From JBCCCJ01 sp039029315 (GTDB lineage: Bacteria; Bacteroidota; Bacteroidia; J057), in assembly GCA_039029315.1 (NCBI GenBank), contig JBCCGK010000073.1, positions 1 to 63,946 on the forward strand: DNA of 63,946 nt. The letters are read 5' to 3'. A model generated the notes under the pieces. That model was not told the origin of the DNA. It made no database searches and saw only the letters and a list, made by a program, of their open reading frames with translations. Positions 35,142-43,816 of this stretch are shown one piece after another (positions within the stretch are counted from its first letter, which is position 1; each line of letters starts with the position of its first letter). Position numbers and translations under genes: made by a program.

Positions 35142-35840
35142 ATGAACTCTTCAAAACACACCTTCAACCCCATCCATCAACTTCAGACCGAGCAAAGGCA
35201 ACTGATGTGGATTGCCCTACTGATTGCAACAAATGCAATATCATTCAATTGGCAACCATCTGCCAAGGCGCCAAGGCATGAAGTGGCCAAAGTGGTTGAA
35301 ATGCCCAACCCCATCCCTAAGCCTGAATTGTACTTGATGGAAGAAGCAAGCAGAAAGATTGATGATATGCAATCATTCAGTCACAAAGTGGAAGATATCA
35401 GTAGCAGGCTTGACATCCCTTCAGCTTGGCTGATGGCAGTCATGCAATGCGAATCACAATTCCAAGTAGGTGTCAGGAATTATATGGGAAGTGGTGCCAC
35501 TGGATTGATTCAATTCATGCCATCGACAGCAGAAGAGTTGCACACCACCACAAGCGCACTGATGGCCATGTCAGCCACACAACAACTAGATTATGTCTAT
35601 GCCTATCTAAGTAGAGTAAAGGCCAGAAATGGAAGTTATGAAAGCCTGACAGATCTATACTTGGCCATCTTATACCCAAAGGCCAGAAAGAAAGATCCTT
35701 GCTTCACCTTATATGCCCAACCAAGCAGGGCATATCAGCAAAATTCAGGGCTTGATGAAAACAAAGATGGTGCTGTAACAGTGTCGGATATCTCGTCAAG
35801 ACTTCACAGACTTCACCCCATTGCATTCATCACTAAATAA
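35142..35840 (+). CDS. lytic transglycosylase with N-terminal anchor and EF-hand
   Basis: 232 residues. A weakly hydrophobic segment (about 21-36, LMWIALLIATNAISF) is a possible signal anchor. The SLT domain (about 85-190) has the catalytic Glu104 in MQCESQF and the family motif GATGLIQFMPSTA. The C-terminus carries one EF-hand loop DENKDGAVTVSD (205-216). It is the likely endolysin, cutting peptidoglycan at lysis. The motif AATCTAGCAAA stands directly before its ATG. A signal-anchor endolysin would need no holin for export, but this is inference. Confidence 0.85.
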   Translation: MNSSKHTFNPIHQLQTEQRQLMWIALLIATNAISFNWQPSAKAPRHEVAKVVEMPNPIPKPELYLMEEASRKIDDMQSFSHKVEDISSRLDIPSAWLMAVMQCESQFQVGVRNYMGSGATGLIQFMPSTAEELHTTTSALMAMSATQQLDYVYAYLSRVKARNGSYESLTDLYLAILYPKARKKDPCFTLYAQPSRAYQQNSGLDENKDGAVTVSDISSRLHRLHPIAFITK

Positions 35841-35848
35841 CCAATCAA

Positions 35849-36193
35849 ATGTATAATCCTGACATATATCAATCTACTTTTCATTTTGATCAATCTGTAA
35901 TTAACAAAGGGTTTGATGTCTTTGGATGTCCTACCCAAGCCTTGAAATGTTCTGAAGAATTGAATGAACTGTCTGCCATAATCATAAAGCAACACATTCA
36001 TCCTGAACAGAATTTAAAACCCAAAATGACCGAAGAAATTGCAGATGTTCTTATCACTCTTGAACACTTGAAAAATAGACATGACATAGACCAAAAATCA
36101 ATACAGAAAGTCATTGAAAGGAAGCAAAGGAAATTTGATAAATACCTAAATGGAATATTAGAAACCAGAAAAGAAAGTTTTAATTCTTCCTAA
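35849..36193 (+). CDS. MazG-like nucleotide pyrophosphohydrolase
   Basis: 114 residues. The all-alpha NTP-PPase motif EExxE...ExxD is present: E36-E37-x-x-E40 (CSEELNEL) and E63-x-x-D66 (EEIADVLITLEHL). MazG-type enzymes hydrolyse NTPs or, in phage biology, have been linked to lowering ppGpp. It is the last gene of the plus-strand early/middle block, before a double hairpin. Confidence 0.75.
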   Translation: MYNPDIYQSTFHFDQSVINKGFDVFGCPTQALKCSEELNELSAIIIKQHIHPEQNLKPKMTEEIADVLITLEHLKNRHDIDQKSIQKVIERKQRKFDKYLNGILETRKESFNSS

Positions 36194-36216
36194 GAATTCG
36201 AGCAGGTTGCTGCCTT

Positions 36217-36232
36217 TAGTCCCTTGGGACTA
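36217..36232 (+). terminator. hairpin TAGTCCC-TT-GGGACTA
   Basis: A perfect 7-bp stem with a 2-nt loop after the MazG-like gene. There is no strong T tract, so it may be a small structured RNA element rather than a terminator. Confidence 0.45.
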
Positions 36233-36258
36233 GGTACATTTGGTTCTTCTCTAAAGTG

Positions 36259-36285
36259 ATCAGGGCACCCAGTGGGTGCCCTGAT
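36259..36285. terminator. strong bidirectional terminator
   Basis: ATCAGGGCACCC (36259-36270) and GGGTGCCCTGAT (36274-36285) form a perfect 12-bp stem with a 3-nt loop, followed by TTATTTTAT. It separates the plus-strand operon ending at 36193 from the minus-strand operon ending at 36319. Confidence 0.85.
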
Positions 36286-36318
36286 TTATTTTATGTACGT
36301 TTTGAATTGCTATTTGTG

Positions 36319-36666
36319 TCAGTTTATGCAGATGCTTTGACCAATATGCTTGCTTTCATGGGGTGCTTCCTGGTCAAGATATTCAACAATAATGATCTTG
36401 TTGACATCCTGCACCATCTCACAGAAATATTCAGCAAGGCCATCCCTGATGGTGCCATCATCTTCAGTAGATAGATACAAAGTGCCATCAGTCGTCAAAG
36501 AAGCCTGTTTGACTTTTGCTTCTTCAAGCAAGGTTTCAATCATGCTTGCTTGTGCTTCAGTCATTTCATTGGGTGGGATTGGTTTTGCAGACTCAGCACC
36601 CAAGGTAATAATTGCCACCCAAATCAGGGCAACAATCCCAAGGAAGATCAAAGAAAACTTTTTCAT
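36319..36666 (-). CDS. small exported or anchored phage protein
   Basis: 115 residues. The N-terminus MKKFSLIFLGIVALIWVAIITLGAES is a signal peptide or membrane anchor. The remainder is acidic with no motif recognised. It is the last gene of the minus-strand block, so it could act in lysis like a spanin component, but that is inference. The motif GACTCTAGCA (minus strand, about 36695-36704) lies upstream of its start. Confidence 0.6.
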   Translation of the reverse strand: MKKFSLIFLGIVALIWVAIITLGAESAKPIPPNEMTEAQASMIETLLEEAKVKQASLTTDGTLYLSTEDDGTIRDGLAEYFCEMVQDVNKIIIVEYLDQEAPHESKHIGQSICIN

Positions 36667-36739
36667 TACAGAAGGATTAGTTGGTTTGCGTTTGTGCTAG
36701 AGTCTGACTAAAGATATGAAGAAATTTGAAATGTTGGAA

Positions 36740-37090
36740 TCAATAAATATTTATTCTTGCAGTTTTCTGCCACTTGACATTTAATGCTTCCAACCTTGCC
36801 TTCTGCTTGTCTGTGAACATGGTGGGATTTTCCACTTCTGCTGACAATAAATCAAGCCTTTCTTTTGAATCCTTGAAAGTCCAAACAGATCTATTTGCCC
36901 ATCTTAGATATAACCAAACAAGCCCCCCCCATGCAACTATAACAAGAAACAGGTAAACGGTGGGCATTCCCAAGAAGTCAACACCATCACCACCTGTTGC
37001 AACATATGTGGCAATGCCTGTGAAAAATGCCAAAACTGTCATGATAAATATGACAGGATTTTTGTAATGTTGAATCAATGAAATAAGCAT
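36740..37090 (-). CDS. two-span membrane protein, possible holin
   Basis: 116 residues from ATG 37090; the frame opens nine bases earlier with TTG. Two membrane segments (about 10-27 and 42-60) are followed by a charged C-terminal tail with a helical region. Size and topology fit a class II holin, but this is unproven. It overlaps the next minus-strand gene by 16 bp. Confidence 0.6.
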   Translation of the reverse strand: MLISLIQHYKNPVIFIMTVLAFFTGIATYVATGGDGVDFLGMPTVYLFLVIVAWGGLVWLYLRWANRSVWTFKDSKERLDLLSAEVENPTMFTDKQKARLEALNVKWQKTARINIY

Positions 37091-37482
37091 AGCAAACAAG
37101 AGATTAAAGTACTATTTAAGAGGAATAAAAAGCGAACAAGAAACCCATTGACCCCAAATTCATCTTTCATAAATGCCAACAGCTTATCAGATTTGGCAGC
37201 ACCTTCACCCTTGCCCAAGTAAGACAATGGCAAGCCCCTTATGATATTCAACCCATAATCATGAATGACCCATCTGACAGAAGGCACCATTGCCACAACA
37301 GCAGCAATCTTCAAGACATGAACCCCTGCAATGACTGCACCCAGGCAGGCACCCAATATGACCAACATGACATGCAGGGCTTCTTTGTCATGCAAGATCT
37401 TGATGTTTTGTCTGATTTTTCGATGATCCAACACAGGATCAATCAGAAGGATGGTCAATATGATAAGAATCAGATAAATCAT
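37075..37482 (-). CDS. membrane protein, unknown
   Basis: 135 residues with hydrophobic segments at about 1-18, 38-70 and 115-133. No family recognised. It is coupled to the upstream gene by an ATGA overlap. It may take part in lysis together with its membrane-protein neighbours. Confidence 0.6.
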   Translation of the reverse strand: MIYLILIILTILLIDPVLDHRKIRQNIKILHDKEALHVMLVILGACLGAVIAGVHVLKIAAVVAMVPSVRWVIHDYGLNIIRGLPLSYLGKGEGAAKSDKLLAFMKDEFGVNGFLVRFLFLLNSTLISCLLCLFH

Positions 37483-37691
37483 CTTTGCTTGTAGATGACA
37501 GCAATGGTTGCTGTTGACAAGTAGAATTCATCTGCAACTGTTTCAATGCAGTCATCAAACCGTAACCGATCAACATTGTATAGATGATTGATTCTTGCAA
37601 GTATGGCTTTGTTGCGTCTTTGGATTCTGTTTTTCCTGTCTGTGTATCCAGAACGCTGAAGGGCAGAAGTGGGAACAATTGTGGTGGTCAT
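37479..37691 (-). CDS. small helix-turn-helix-like phage protein
   Basis: 70 residues, basic. RFDDCIETVADEFYLSTATIAVIYKQR recalls a short helix-turn-helix pattern found in small Bacteroidota mobile-element proteins. Both ends overlap neighbours (ATGA), so it is translated within the block. Function unknown. Confidence 0.6.
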   Translation of the reverse strand: MTTTIVPTSALQRSGYTDRKNRIQRRNKAILARINHLYNVDRLRFDDCIETVADEFYLSTATIAVIYKQR

Positions 37692-38197
37692 CGTAATACA
37701 GTTATAGTTGGTGAAAATTCTATATATGATTTCATGGCAGCGAAGTCAGCAACATATGTTTTGAATTCCTGCACTGTGATGATAGTATTGCTTTGAGCAT
37801 GGTCAGGAATCAAACGAGTACGAACAACTTTATTGATGATAGCAACATCATCTTCTGTGTCCTGGAGTGCTGAAAATTCAGGCAAGGCAGACTTCATGAC
37901 ATCCCACCCATGAAGATGCTTGAAGATGTCATCAACAAGGTCAAAGTGTGCCAATACTCTGTCATTGTCATCATACAATTCTGTCATTAGATGAATCCTG
38001 AACATGACTTCCCCCCCCTGCACCTGTTCACCAATATCTTCCAAATCCATTGGCAAGAATTCAATGTAAACAGATGGAACATAGAAGACTGCTTCATCTT
38101 TGTTTTGATCAAATTGGGCATTGAACCAACGAACATCAGGAAGCTGTGACATTTCTGATAATCTCTGCTGAAGAAGAAGAAAAGGTAGTTTGAGCAT
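37688..38197 (-). CDS. putative tail completion/head-tail joining protein
   Basis: 169 residues from ATG 38197; the open frame extends to a TTG at 38236. No motif is decisive. The beta-rich middle (VFYVPSVYIEFLP, VMFRIHLMTELYDDND) and position next to the gpG-like gene fit a tail terminator or joining protein such as Mu gp37-like. This is inference from position. Confidence 0.55.
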   Translation of the reverse strand: MLKLPFLLLQQRLSEMSQLPDVRWFNAQFDQNKDEAVFYVPSVYIEFLPMDLEDIGEQVQGGEVMFRIHLMTELYDDNDRVLAHFDLVDDIFKHLHGWDVMKSALPEFSALQDTEDDVAIINKVVRTRLIPDHAQSNTIITVQEFKTYVADFAAMKSYIEFSPTITVLR

Positions 38198-38270
38198 GAC
38201 GCAAATAGTATAATTGTCTGACACCAATGGCGACAATATACTAAAATAGTACGTTTTGTTCTACTGCTTG

Positions 38271-38801
38271 TTATGAAAGATTGTCAATCTGCTTGTTGAT
38301 GTGCATGACAATTCTTTTGGTCAGAAGCCTTGATCGACCCATGTATTTTCTTTGAGGAATGGTTGCGCTGAAGCTTCTTGTGTGTGCTTTGACGCTGTGT
38401 GCCTTCACCCTTTGTTCCCTACCTCTTACCCTTCGTCTGTGTGCCTTCCTGTCATGTCGTTTGACTGATTGACTGACATTCACTTGCCCCCCTTCATTGT
38501 GTATCTTGGCATATGGGACATCTGTGCCCACAGTAACAGAATTGAAGGTTGTGTTGATAATCCTGATTGACCGTCTAAGTCTGCCAGATTTGACAAGGAC
38601 AGCACGCCTTGCACCCTTTTCAGGTCTTTTCCTGTCAGGCCATCTACTGAAACTGTTGTCATGCCAACCTTGCCTTCTGAATCTGTCTTTATAGAAGTTT
38701 ACTGCCATATTGCCCACCACCCTTGGCAGTGCCCTGAACATTTGACGCAAGGCATCACCCTTGCCTTCAAAGTTTGGAAATTCGTTTCTTGGTCTTGGCA
38801 T
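38271..38801 (-). CDS. phage virion morphogenesis protein (Mu gpG-like)
   Basis: 176 residues. VNFYKDRFRRQGW...FSRWPDRKRP, then ARRAVLVKSGRLRRSIRI, VTVGTDVPYAKIHNEGG and TIPQRKYMGRS are the hallmarks of the phage virion morphogenesis family, which includes Mu gpG and acts in tail/head completion. A His/Arg-rich insertion (about 113-145, KRHDRKAHRRRVRGREQR) is unusual and could bind nucleic acid. Confidence 0.88.
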   Translation of the reverse strand: MPRPRNEFPNFEGKGDALRQMFRALPRVVGNMAVNFYKDRFRRQGWHDNSFSRWPDRKRPEKGARRAVLVKSGRLRRSIRIINTTFNSVTVGTDVPYAKIHNEGGQVNVSQSVKRHDRKAHRRRVRGREQRVKAHSVKAHTRSFSATIPQRKYMGRSRLLTKRIVMHINKQIDNLS

Positions 38802-39040
38802 TATTTGATTCTATATGGTGGCAACTGGTCAATGTCTTCTTCTGCATCTTCAAACACAAGTCTTTTACCTTGATCAATGGCTTTGTGAAGATCTTGGCTG
38901 AACCTGTCAGGGTCGGGATTATTCAGGACATGAGCCATGACATTGACCCTATCATCAGGATACAATTCCAAATACTGTTCTTCAACAGGTTTGTCAGTGG
39001 TATTCTTGCCACTGTTTTTGATATCATTTAGCAGGCTCAT
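38801..39040 (-). CDS. small acidic phage protein
   Basis: 79 residues, acidic (about 20 Asp/Glu). It overlaps the gpG-like gene by 1 bp and MuF by 4 bp (ATGA). No family recognised. A chaperone for one of its basic neighbours is possible. Confidence 0.6.
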   Translation of the reverse strand: MSLLNDIKNSGKNTTDKPVEEQYLELYPDDRVNVMAHVLNNPDPDRFSQDLHKAIDQGKRLVFEDAEEDIDQLPPYRIK

Positions 39041-40470
39041 AATTCAACGGATCTTATGTATTTAACCATCTCATTGTATACTTCTGGCATGACTTCCTGA
39101 AAGACTGTATTCCCCCTGAAGGCATTTTCTGAAGCATGTGCAAACCATTCAAATTTATCAAAGTTTTTACGCTTATAGTATTTTTTGGAATGTCCAAACC
39201 CATACTTACCCTTGGTCAATGCTTGCAATGTGTCCCAGGCTGCACCAATTTCTTCATGCCAATCATATTTATTCATTCCTTTGTATTCCCAATCATGGGC
39301 CTTGAAGGATATGGCTTGATTCAATGCAGTAAGGGCATCATTAATTTGCTTCTCTTTGCCCTTGATAAGATCCTTGCACTTGGCAAATGCTGCATCAAGT
39401 TCATCTGTTGAATCTGCGAAATCCACAAGCTTTCTTTGGATATGTGCAGCATGACCCAATTCATGATAGATGATTTTTTCTTGGTAGACCTTGCTTCTTT
39501 GGAATCTTGCCCCTGTTGCAATCTGCACTTCAGGCTTGTTGGCATTATACCTTGACCCCTTGTAATTCTTCCTAAATGACACCTTTGGCTTGTGTCGGAC
39601 AAAACGCCAAAACAAAGGATTGATATCAACCCCATACTTGGCCATGTTACTTGGTCGATTGATCAGGCTTGCAACCTGATTTTTCAGGCTTTCCTTTTGC
39701 TGCTTGGTGAACCCCTTGAAATATGGGTGATCTTCTGTTGCAATTCTGTTTGACTTCCCAACATTCTGCATAAATGACTTGGGAATGTCAGGACTGCTTG
39801 ACACTTCAATTTTACCATCAGCAACTTGAATGACATCACATCGACACCTGAATCCGTTTGGCGGGTAGAAGACATCCCAAAAGTCATCATCAATTGGATA
39901 GGTGCCACCATCCAACAAGGCATGTTCTTGTCTCACCCGATCATCATCTACTGTCTGATATCTAAGGCTTGGCAGTATGTCTTGGTTGCGTTTGTAGTCC
40001 TGCCATCTGGCTGACATCTGCCCTGTTGATATGGCTGTTTCATATTCGGCTTTCAACCAATGCTGATAGTAGTCTTCCCCCAATTCATCAGCCAAAGCCT
40101 TGAAATCTGCAAAGGTTCTGACCTTGCCTTCATCATCTTGCAACAGCTTCACCAAGTCACCAACAAATTGGTGATTCTTGAAGGTCATGAAAACATGGGC
40201 ATTGTGACGAAGTTCAAGAAGGGTGGCAAAATCAGGATCTTCATAGTTGATAGATGACAGATCCTTGCCAAAGCCTTCCATTTCTTCATTTAGCATCATC
40301 TCCCCTGTCTTGATGATCATTTCAGCTACACTATCACCTTCCTTCAATCTCCTGTTGTAGACTTGTTTGATAGCTGTATCAACAAGCTTCTTGATGTTGG
40401 CAAAGAAGCTGTCAGGAACGTCAAGGGTCATGTGATCATGGCTGCATCCATCATCACATGACCCATACAA
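39037..40470 (-). CDS. MuF-like minor head protein fused to a zincin-like domain
   Basis: Up to 477 residues. Residues about 120-230 carry the Mu F/SPP1 gp7 domain: TAISTGQMSARWQDY, RYQTVDDDRVRQEHALLDGGTYPIDD, YPPNGFRCRCDVIQV. The C-terminal 150 residues hold a metallopeptidase signature HELGH (336-340), then DWHEEIGAAWDTLQALTKGKYGFGHSKKYY and FEWFAHASENAF, a pattern known from phage zincin domains in polyvalent proteins. It probably enters the head with the DNA. The start is uncertain: TTG 40470, ATG 40431, or entry by -1 frameshift from the portal gene, because the frame opens right after a stop at the A10 run. Confidence 0.85.
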   Translation of the reverse strand: MYGSCDDGCSHDHMTLDVPDSFFANIKKLVDTAIKQVYNRRLKEGDSVAEMIIKTGEMMLNEEMEGFGKDLSSINYEDPDFATLLELRHNAHVFMTFKNHQFVGDLVKLLQDDEGKVRTFADFKALADELGEDYYQHWLKAEYETAISTGQMSARWQDYKRNQDILPSLRYQTVDDDRVRQEHALLDGGTYPIDDDFWDVFYPPNGFRCRCDVIQVADGKIEVSSSPDIPKSFMQNVGKSNRIATEDHPYFKGFTKQQKESLKNQVASLINRPSNMAKYGVDINPLFWRFVRHKPKVSFRKNYKGSRYNANKPEVQIATGARFQRSKVYQEKIIYHELGHAAHIQRKLVDFADSTDELDAAFAKCKDLIKGKEKQINDALTALNQAISFKAHDWEYKGMNKYDWHEEIGAAWDTLQALTKGKYGFGHSKKYYKRKNFDKFEWFAHASENAFRGNTVFQEVMPEVYNEMVKYIRSVEL

Positions 40471-40490
40471 TTCAACAGCATCAAACCATA

Positions 40491-41852
40491 TTAATCCTTC
40501 TTCAGACTTCTTAGGGTTGGCTTTTTTTTTTCACCCCCTTCACCCTTTTTGCCTTCAGGGTATTTGCCAGCAGCACCCCCCATGCGTTGCTCACGCCTTG
40601 CTTCTTCGTACTCTTCTGTTAGTTTGTAGAATTTGAAGGCAAGGGAATCTGATATAGGATATCCATGTTTGCGAAGAAATGGAAGTAATTGTCCTGTCAC
40701 CTGGAAGCCAAGCCAACGCATAGAAGACTCAATCACAGCATCAATCTTCCTTTCACCTACTTCTTCTTTAGCTCTTGACCCTTCACCCCCTGCTTCACCT
40801 ACAACCACAGTATTGATAAGCTTGCTGATGTTCTCATTCATTCGCTTGGCATGGCCATCAAAAGTCTGCCATGTGAATGCCTGGTTTGATTCTACCAAAT
40901 CAATTTCATCTGTATCATCAAGGATTGCCCAGGAATTGGAAGAAAGATTTTCAGCCATTTCAGCCTTCTTGTCAATTTCAGCGGCATCATCTGATTCTGT
41001 GCGAATGATCAGGATGGGTTGGCCATATCTTTCATTTCTCCTTGACCAGTCTGTAAGGCTATACCATTTCAGAATGACATACTTTGATGCTTTCTTATAT
41101 ATGCCCAGGTCATTCCACTTGCCCACTTCAATCAAATACTTTGACAATGGGCCTTTCCTAAAGGGAATGCCCACAGTGTGCCCAATCTCAAGCAAGATGT
41201 CACCATATTCGGGCCTTACATGCAATCTGTCAACCAATCCAAGGCTTTGGAATCTTCCTTCTTTTGGAGGATCAAATTCAATCAGGGAATGACCCCAAAA
41301 CAATGATTCTAAGGCATGCTTACAGAAGTCATAGAACCATTGATTTTCAAGCAGGAATTTTGATTGAGTATCAAACCTTTTTCCAATGGGCTTCTTGGTG
41401 TCAATCAGTTCAAATCTTTCCCCAAGTGTCTTTTCAATCAACTTCTTGACTTCCCCTGTCAAATGCCCATCTTCATCAATTTTCTTATACAATCCATACA
41501 GAAGAATTCTGTTGGGTTGAATTGGGTTTTCTGCTGTCAATATTGCAGTGTCCCTGACATCCATTGTTGCATCTACATTGTAGGTGCCAAACTTCTTCAG
41601 TTTGTATTGGGCACTTCTCTTGTCCACTGGTGGTCTTGGGCCTGATCCATGTGACAATGTAACAAGCCTGCTTGAATCACCTCCAATTCTACCACTTTTT
41701 GAAAGGCCCATATTTTGATTCTTAGCCCTTTTCTTTTTCGTTTTGTGTCTTTGGTCATCTTTTGGCACAAAGCGTTTTCTTAAATAGGCAGAAAGCCTAC
41801 CAAGTATAGATTTGACTCTATTGGTGTCATGTAATTTTTCCATAAGTGTCAT
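40491..41852 (-). CDS. portal protein (DUF935, Mu gp29-like)
   Basis: 453 residues. Typical DUF935 motifs: ILTAENPIQPNRILLYGLYKKIDEDGHLTGEVKK, FCKHALESLFWGHSLIEFD, KYVILKWYSLTDWSRRNERYGQPILI. A basic N-terminal segment and a Lys/Gly-rich C-terminal tail flank it. It forms the vertex channel for DNA. A run of ten A (40522-40531, minus strand) lies 10 codons before the stop; a -1 slip there would read into the MuF frame without a stop. Confidence 0.9.
   Translation of the reverse strand: MTLMEKLHDTNRVKSILGRLSAYLRKRFVPKDDQRHKTKKKRAKNQNMGLSKSGRIGGDSSRLVTLSHGSGPRPPVDKRSAQYKLKKFGTYNVDATMDVRDTAILTAENPIQPNRILLYGLYKKIDEDGHLTGEVKKLIEKTLGERFELIDTKKPIGKRFDTQSKFLLENQWFYDFCKHALESLFWGHSLIEFDPPKEGRFQSLGLVDRLHVRPEYGDILLEIGHTVGIPFRKGPLSKYLIEVGKWNDLGIYKKASKYVILKWYSLTDWSRRNERYGQPILIIRTESDDAAEIDKKAEMAENLSSNSWAILDDTDEIDLVESNQAFTWQTFDGHAKRMNENISKLINTVVVGEAGGEGSRAKEEVGERKIDAVIESSMRWLGFQVTGQLLPFLRKHGYPISDSLAFKFYKLTEEYEEARREQRMGGAAGKYPEGKKGEGGEKKKPTLRSLKKD
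40522..40531 (-). promoter_or_regulatory. A10 homopolymer, candidate -1 frameshift site
   Basis: Read on the minus strand as GGT GAA AAA AAA AAG. The MuF frame has TGA just before the run and no stop after it, so a -1 slip would give a portal-MuF fusion. A homopolymer length error in the assembly would look the same. Confidence 0.45.
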
Positions 41853-42266
41853 TTAGTGGGTTTTGGGAGTATTGCCACCATATCTGAAACGTGTGATTGT
41901 CTTGTCATCACTGTCAGTCTTTCTTGGTAGTTCAAGTGATATTTTTCCATCATTCACCTTTTCAAGCCAAATGACTGCTTCATTGTATGAAGCCTGGATA
42001 TTATCGGGCATCATTCGCTTAGGTAGTCTTCCATGAAGCTTGTGCAAAACAATAGCCTTCATGATTGACATCAGATGTGGGTGTCTGTCTGTGCCTGTCT
42101 GTGCAAAGATGGTTGCAGTATCATATAGTTGATTCAAATAAGTCTTGATCATTGATTCTGCTTCATCTTCTGCTGTTGTTCTGACACTGACATCAGAATT
42201 GACCATTGCATCAAGATTTGATGCTTTGATGTCGCTTTTGTAATCGTCTAATACTAGATATGCCAT
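41853..42266 (-). CDS. DUF1320 protein (Mu gp36-like)
   Basis: 137 residues. YLVLDDYKSDIKASNLDAMV, AEDEAESMIKTYLNQLYDTATIFAQTGTDRHPHLMSIMKAIVLHKLHGRLPKRM is the DUF1320 pattern, the head-tail connector-type Mu gp36 family. In Mu this gene follows the capsid gene; here it lies between the large terminase and portal. It abuts the portal gene without a gap. Confidence 0.87.
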   Translation of the reverse strand: MAYLVLDDYKSDIKASNLDAMVNSDVSVRTTAEDEAESMIKTYLNQLYDTATIFAQTGTDRHPHLMSIMKAIVLHKLHGRLPKRMMPDNIQASYNEAVIWLEKVNDGKISLELPRKTDSDDKTITRFRYGGNTPKTH

Positions 42267-43816
42267 TACATTCTTCTTTGATTGTTTTGCTTGCTTCTGC
42301 CCATCTTTGCCTTGCCTGTCTTCTTGGTCATCCTGTCTATCTTATGGATGCCACCTTCAACAGCATCAGGGCCATCATCAAAGCCAAAAGGAAATGCCAA
42401 AAATTGATTGATCAATGTTTGCATGTCCGGGTCATTTTTCATTCTTACATTGAATGACAATCTTTTCAGGGTCATCAATGGTTCAAGGTTTTCAATCCTA
42501 TCATATTTGTTAGGCTTCTTCCTTTTATCGACCCTTATACGAAGAGTCTGATTGTCTTCTTCCCCAAATTCCTTGTAATTCTTGATATGATCATCCTGCA
42601 TCAAATTGGCTTCAAGCCAGTGTTGGACAATGGATTCACTTGGCACCAAATCATGTGCAATGTAGTGGGCTTTGACCATGTTGCTGATTGATGTTTGTCT
42701 TACCCATGCCCACAAAATATGGTAGTTGGTTTTCTTCTTCCCAATCAGCACAATAGCCTTGAAGTCATTCTTGGCACCTGACTTCCATGATGGATCACAG
42801 TAGGTGAGTATCTTGTCATATTTATTGAAGGCAAGTGGTTTGACCCAATGAATCATTTCCTTCTTGAATGTGTGCCCTTTCTCTTCATGATGGTGAAAGA
42901 ATTGCCGCATTGCATTTGCCCACCCCATTTCACCCATCCGCTTTGTGATATGGTGCAGAGTATATCTTTCTTTCCATGCTGGTTGGCCACCTGCATCAGG
43001 CAGAAGCCTTTGGTGCCTTCTGCCTTCAGTGGCATACACCTTGATATGATTGATGCCCTTTCTTTTGGAATCCCCAGGTTCGATATCTCCAACAATATGT
43101 GCTGTCAATCCCTTTCGGTGAACCCTGTTATTGCAATACACTTTCAATGACTCCTTGATGCTAAGACACCCGAAGAATTCCCCCAACACCCAATCAACAT
43201 CTTCTTCAATTCTCTGTTGATTTCGGGCTTTCCTCTTATTATCTGCATCGTCAATCACTCCATAGTTGGGCCTTTTTTCCCCTTCCCTTGCCCCTGCTGG
43301 ATTCTGACCCATACCAAAGGCCCAAAACCCAACACCATCTTGAGTCACAAAGTGACCATCAGCCCAACCCCCTGAAGGCTTCTGATTACCAAAATCATGT
43401 ATAAATCTTAGGTTGGCTTCCAATTCTGCCTGAATATCACCAATCAAGCCTTGTGCCTTTTTTTCAGTGTCAGATGCCAGTATCATGCCTGTCAACCATC
43501 CATCTGCCAGCAGGTACAAGGCCAACATGATGTCAAATAATACCGACTTTGCATGTTCCCTTGGCCATTCAGCCACAATGAAAGAAGATCGGTCATTGGT
43601 TGCATCCCTGATTGCCTTCTTGTGAAACCATCCAAAGTCTGCATCAAGATAGTGAGGAAAGTAATGTTTAAAGAAGTCTAAAGGCTTTTTCAAAAGCCTT
43701 TTAATGCGTGCTTTTTGCTTGCTTGGTGTTTCATAGATATCAGGTGCAGTTGCGCTTGCAATCCGTTTCTTCAGATCCAAGTACATTTGCAGCTCTCTTC
43801 TTTCTGCTGCTGTCAT
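42266..43816 (-). CDS. terminase large subunit (Mu gp28-like)
   Basis: 516 residues. ATPase part: FIVAEWPREHAKSVLFDIMLALYLL contains a deviant Walker A (PREHAKS), followed by ASDTEKKAQGLIGDIQAELE and a Walker B-like GVIDDAD. Nuclease part: TYCDPSWKSGAKNDFKAIVLIG gives a catalytic Asp, with a later acidic residue in DDGPDAVEG. It packages DNA using ATP. The gene overlaps the small subunit (ATGA) and gp36-like gene (1 bp). Confidence 0.9.
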   Translation of the reverse strand: MTAAERRELQMYLDLKKRIASATAPDIYETPSKQKARIKRLLKKPLDFFKHYFPHYLDADFGWFHKKAIRDATNDRSSFIVAEWPREHAKSVLFDIMLALYLLADGWLTGMILASDTEKKAQGLIGDIQAELEANLRFIHDFGNQKPSGGWADGHFVTQDGVGFWAFGMGQNPAGAREGEKRPNYGVIDDADNKRKARNQQRIEEDVDWVLGEFFGCLSIKESLKVYCNNRVHRKGLTAHIVGDIEPGDSKRKGINHIKVYATEGRRHQRLLPDAGGQPAWKERYTLHHITKRMGEMGWANAMRQFFHHHEEKGHTFKKEMIHWVKPLAFNKYDKILTYCDPSWKSGAKNDFKAIVLIGKKKTNYHILWAWVRQTSISNMVKAHYIAHDLVPSESIVQHWLEANLMQDDHIKNYKEFGEEDNQTLRIRVDKRKKPNKYDRIENLEPLMTLKRLSFNVRMKNDPDMQTLINQFLAFPFGFDDGPDAVEGGIHKIDRMTKKTGKAKMGRSKQNNQRRM

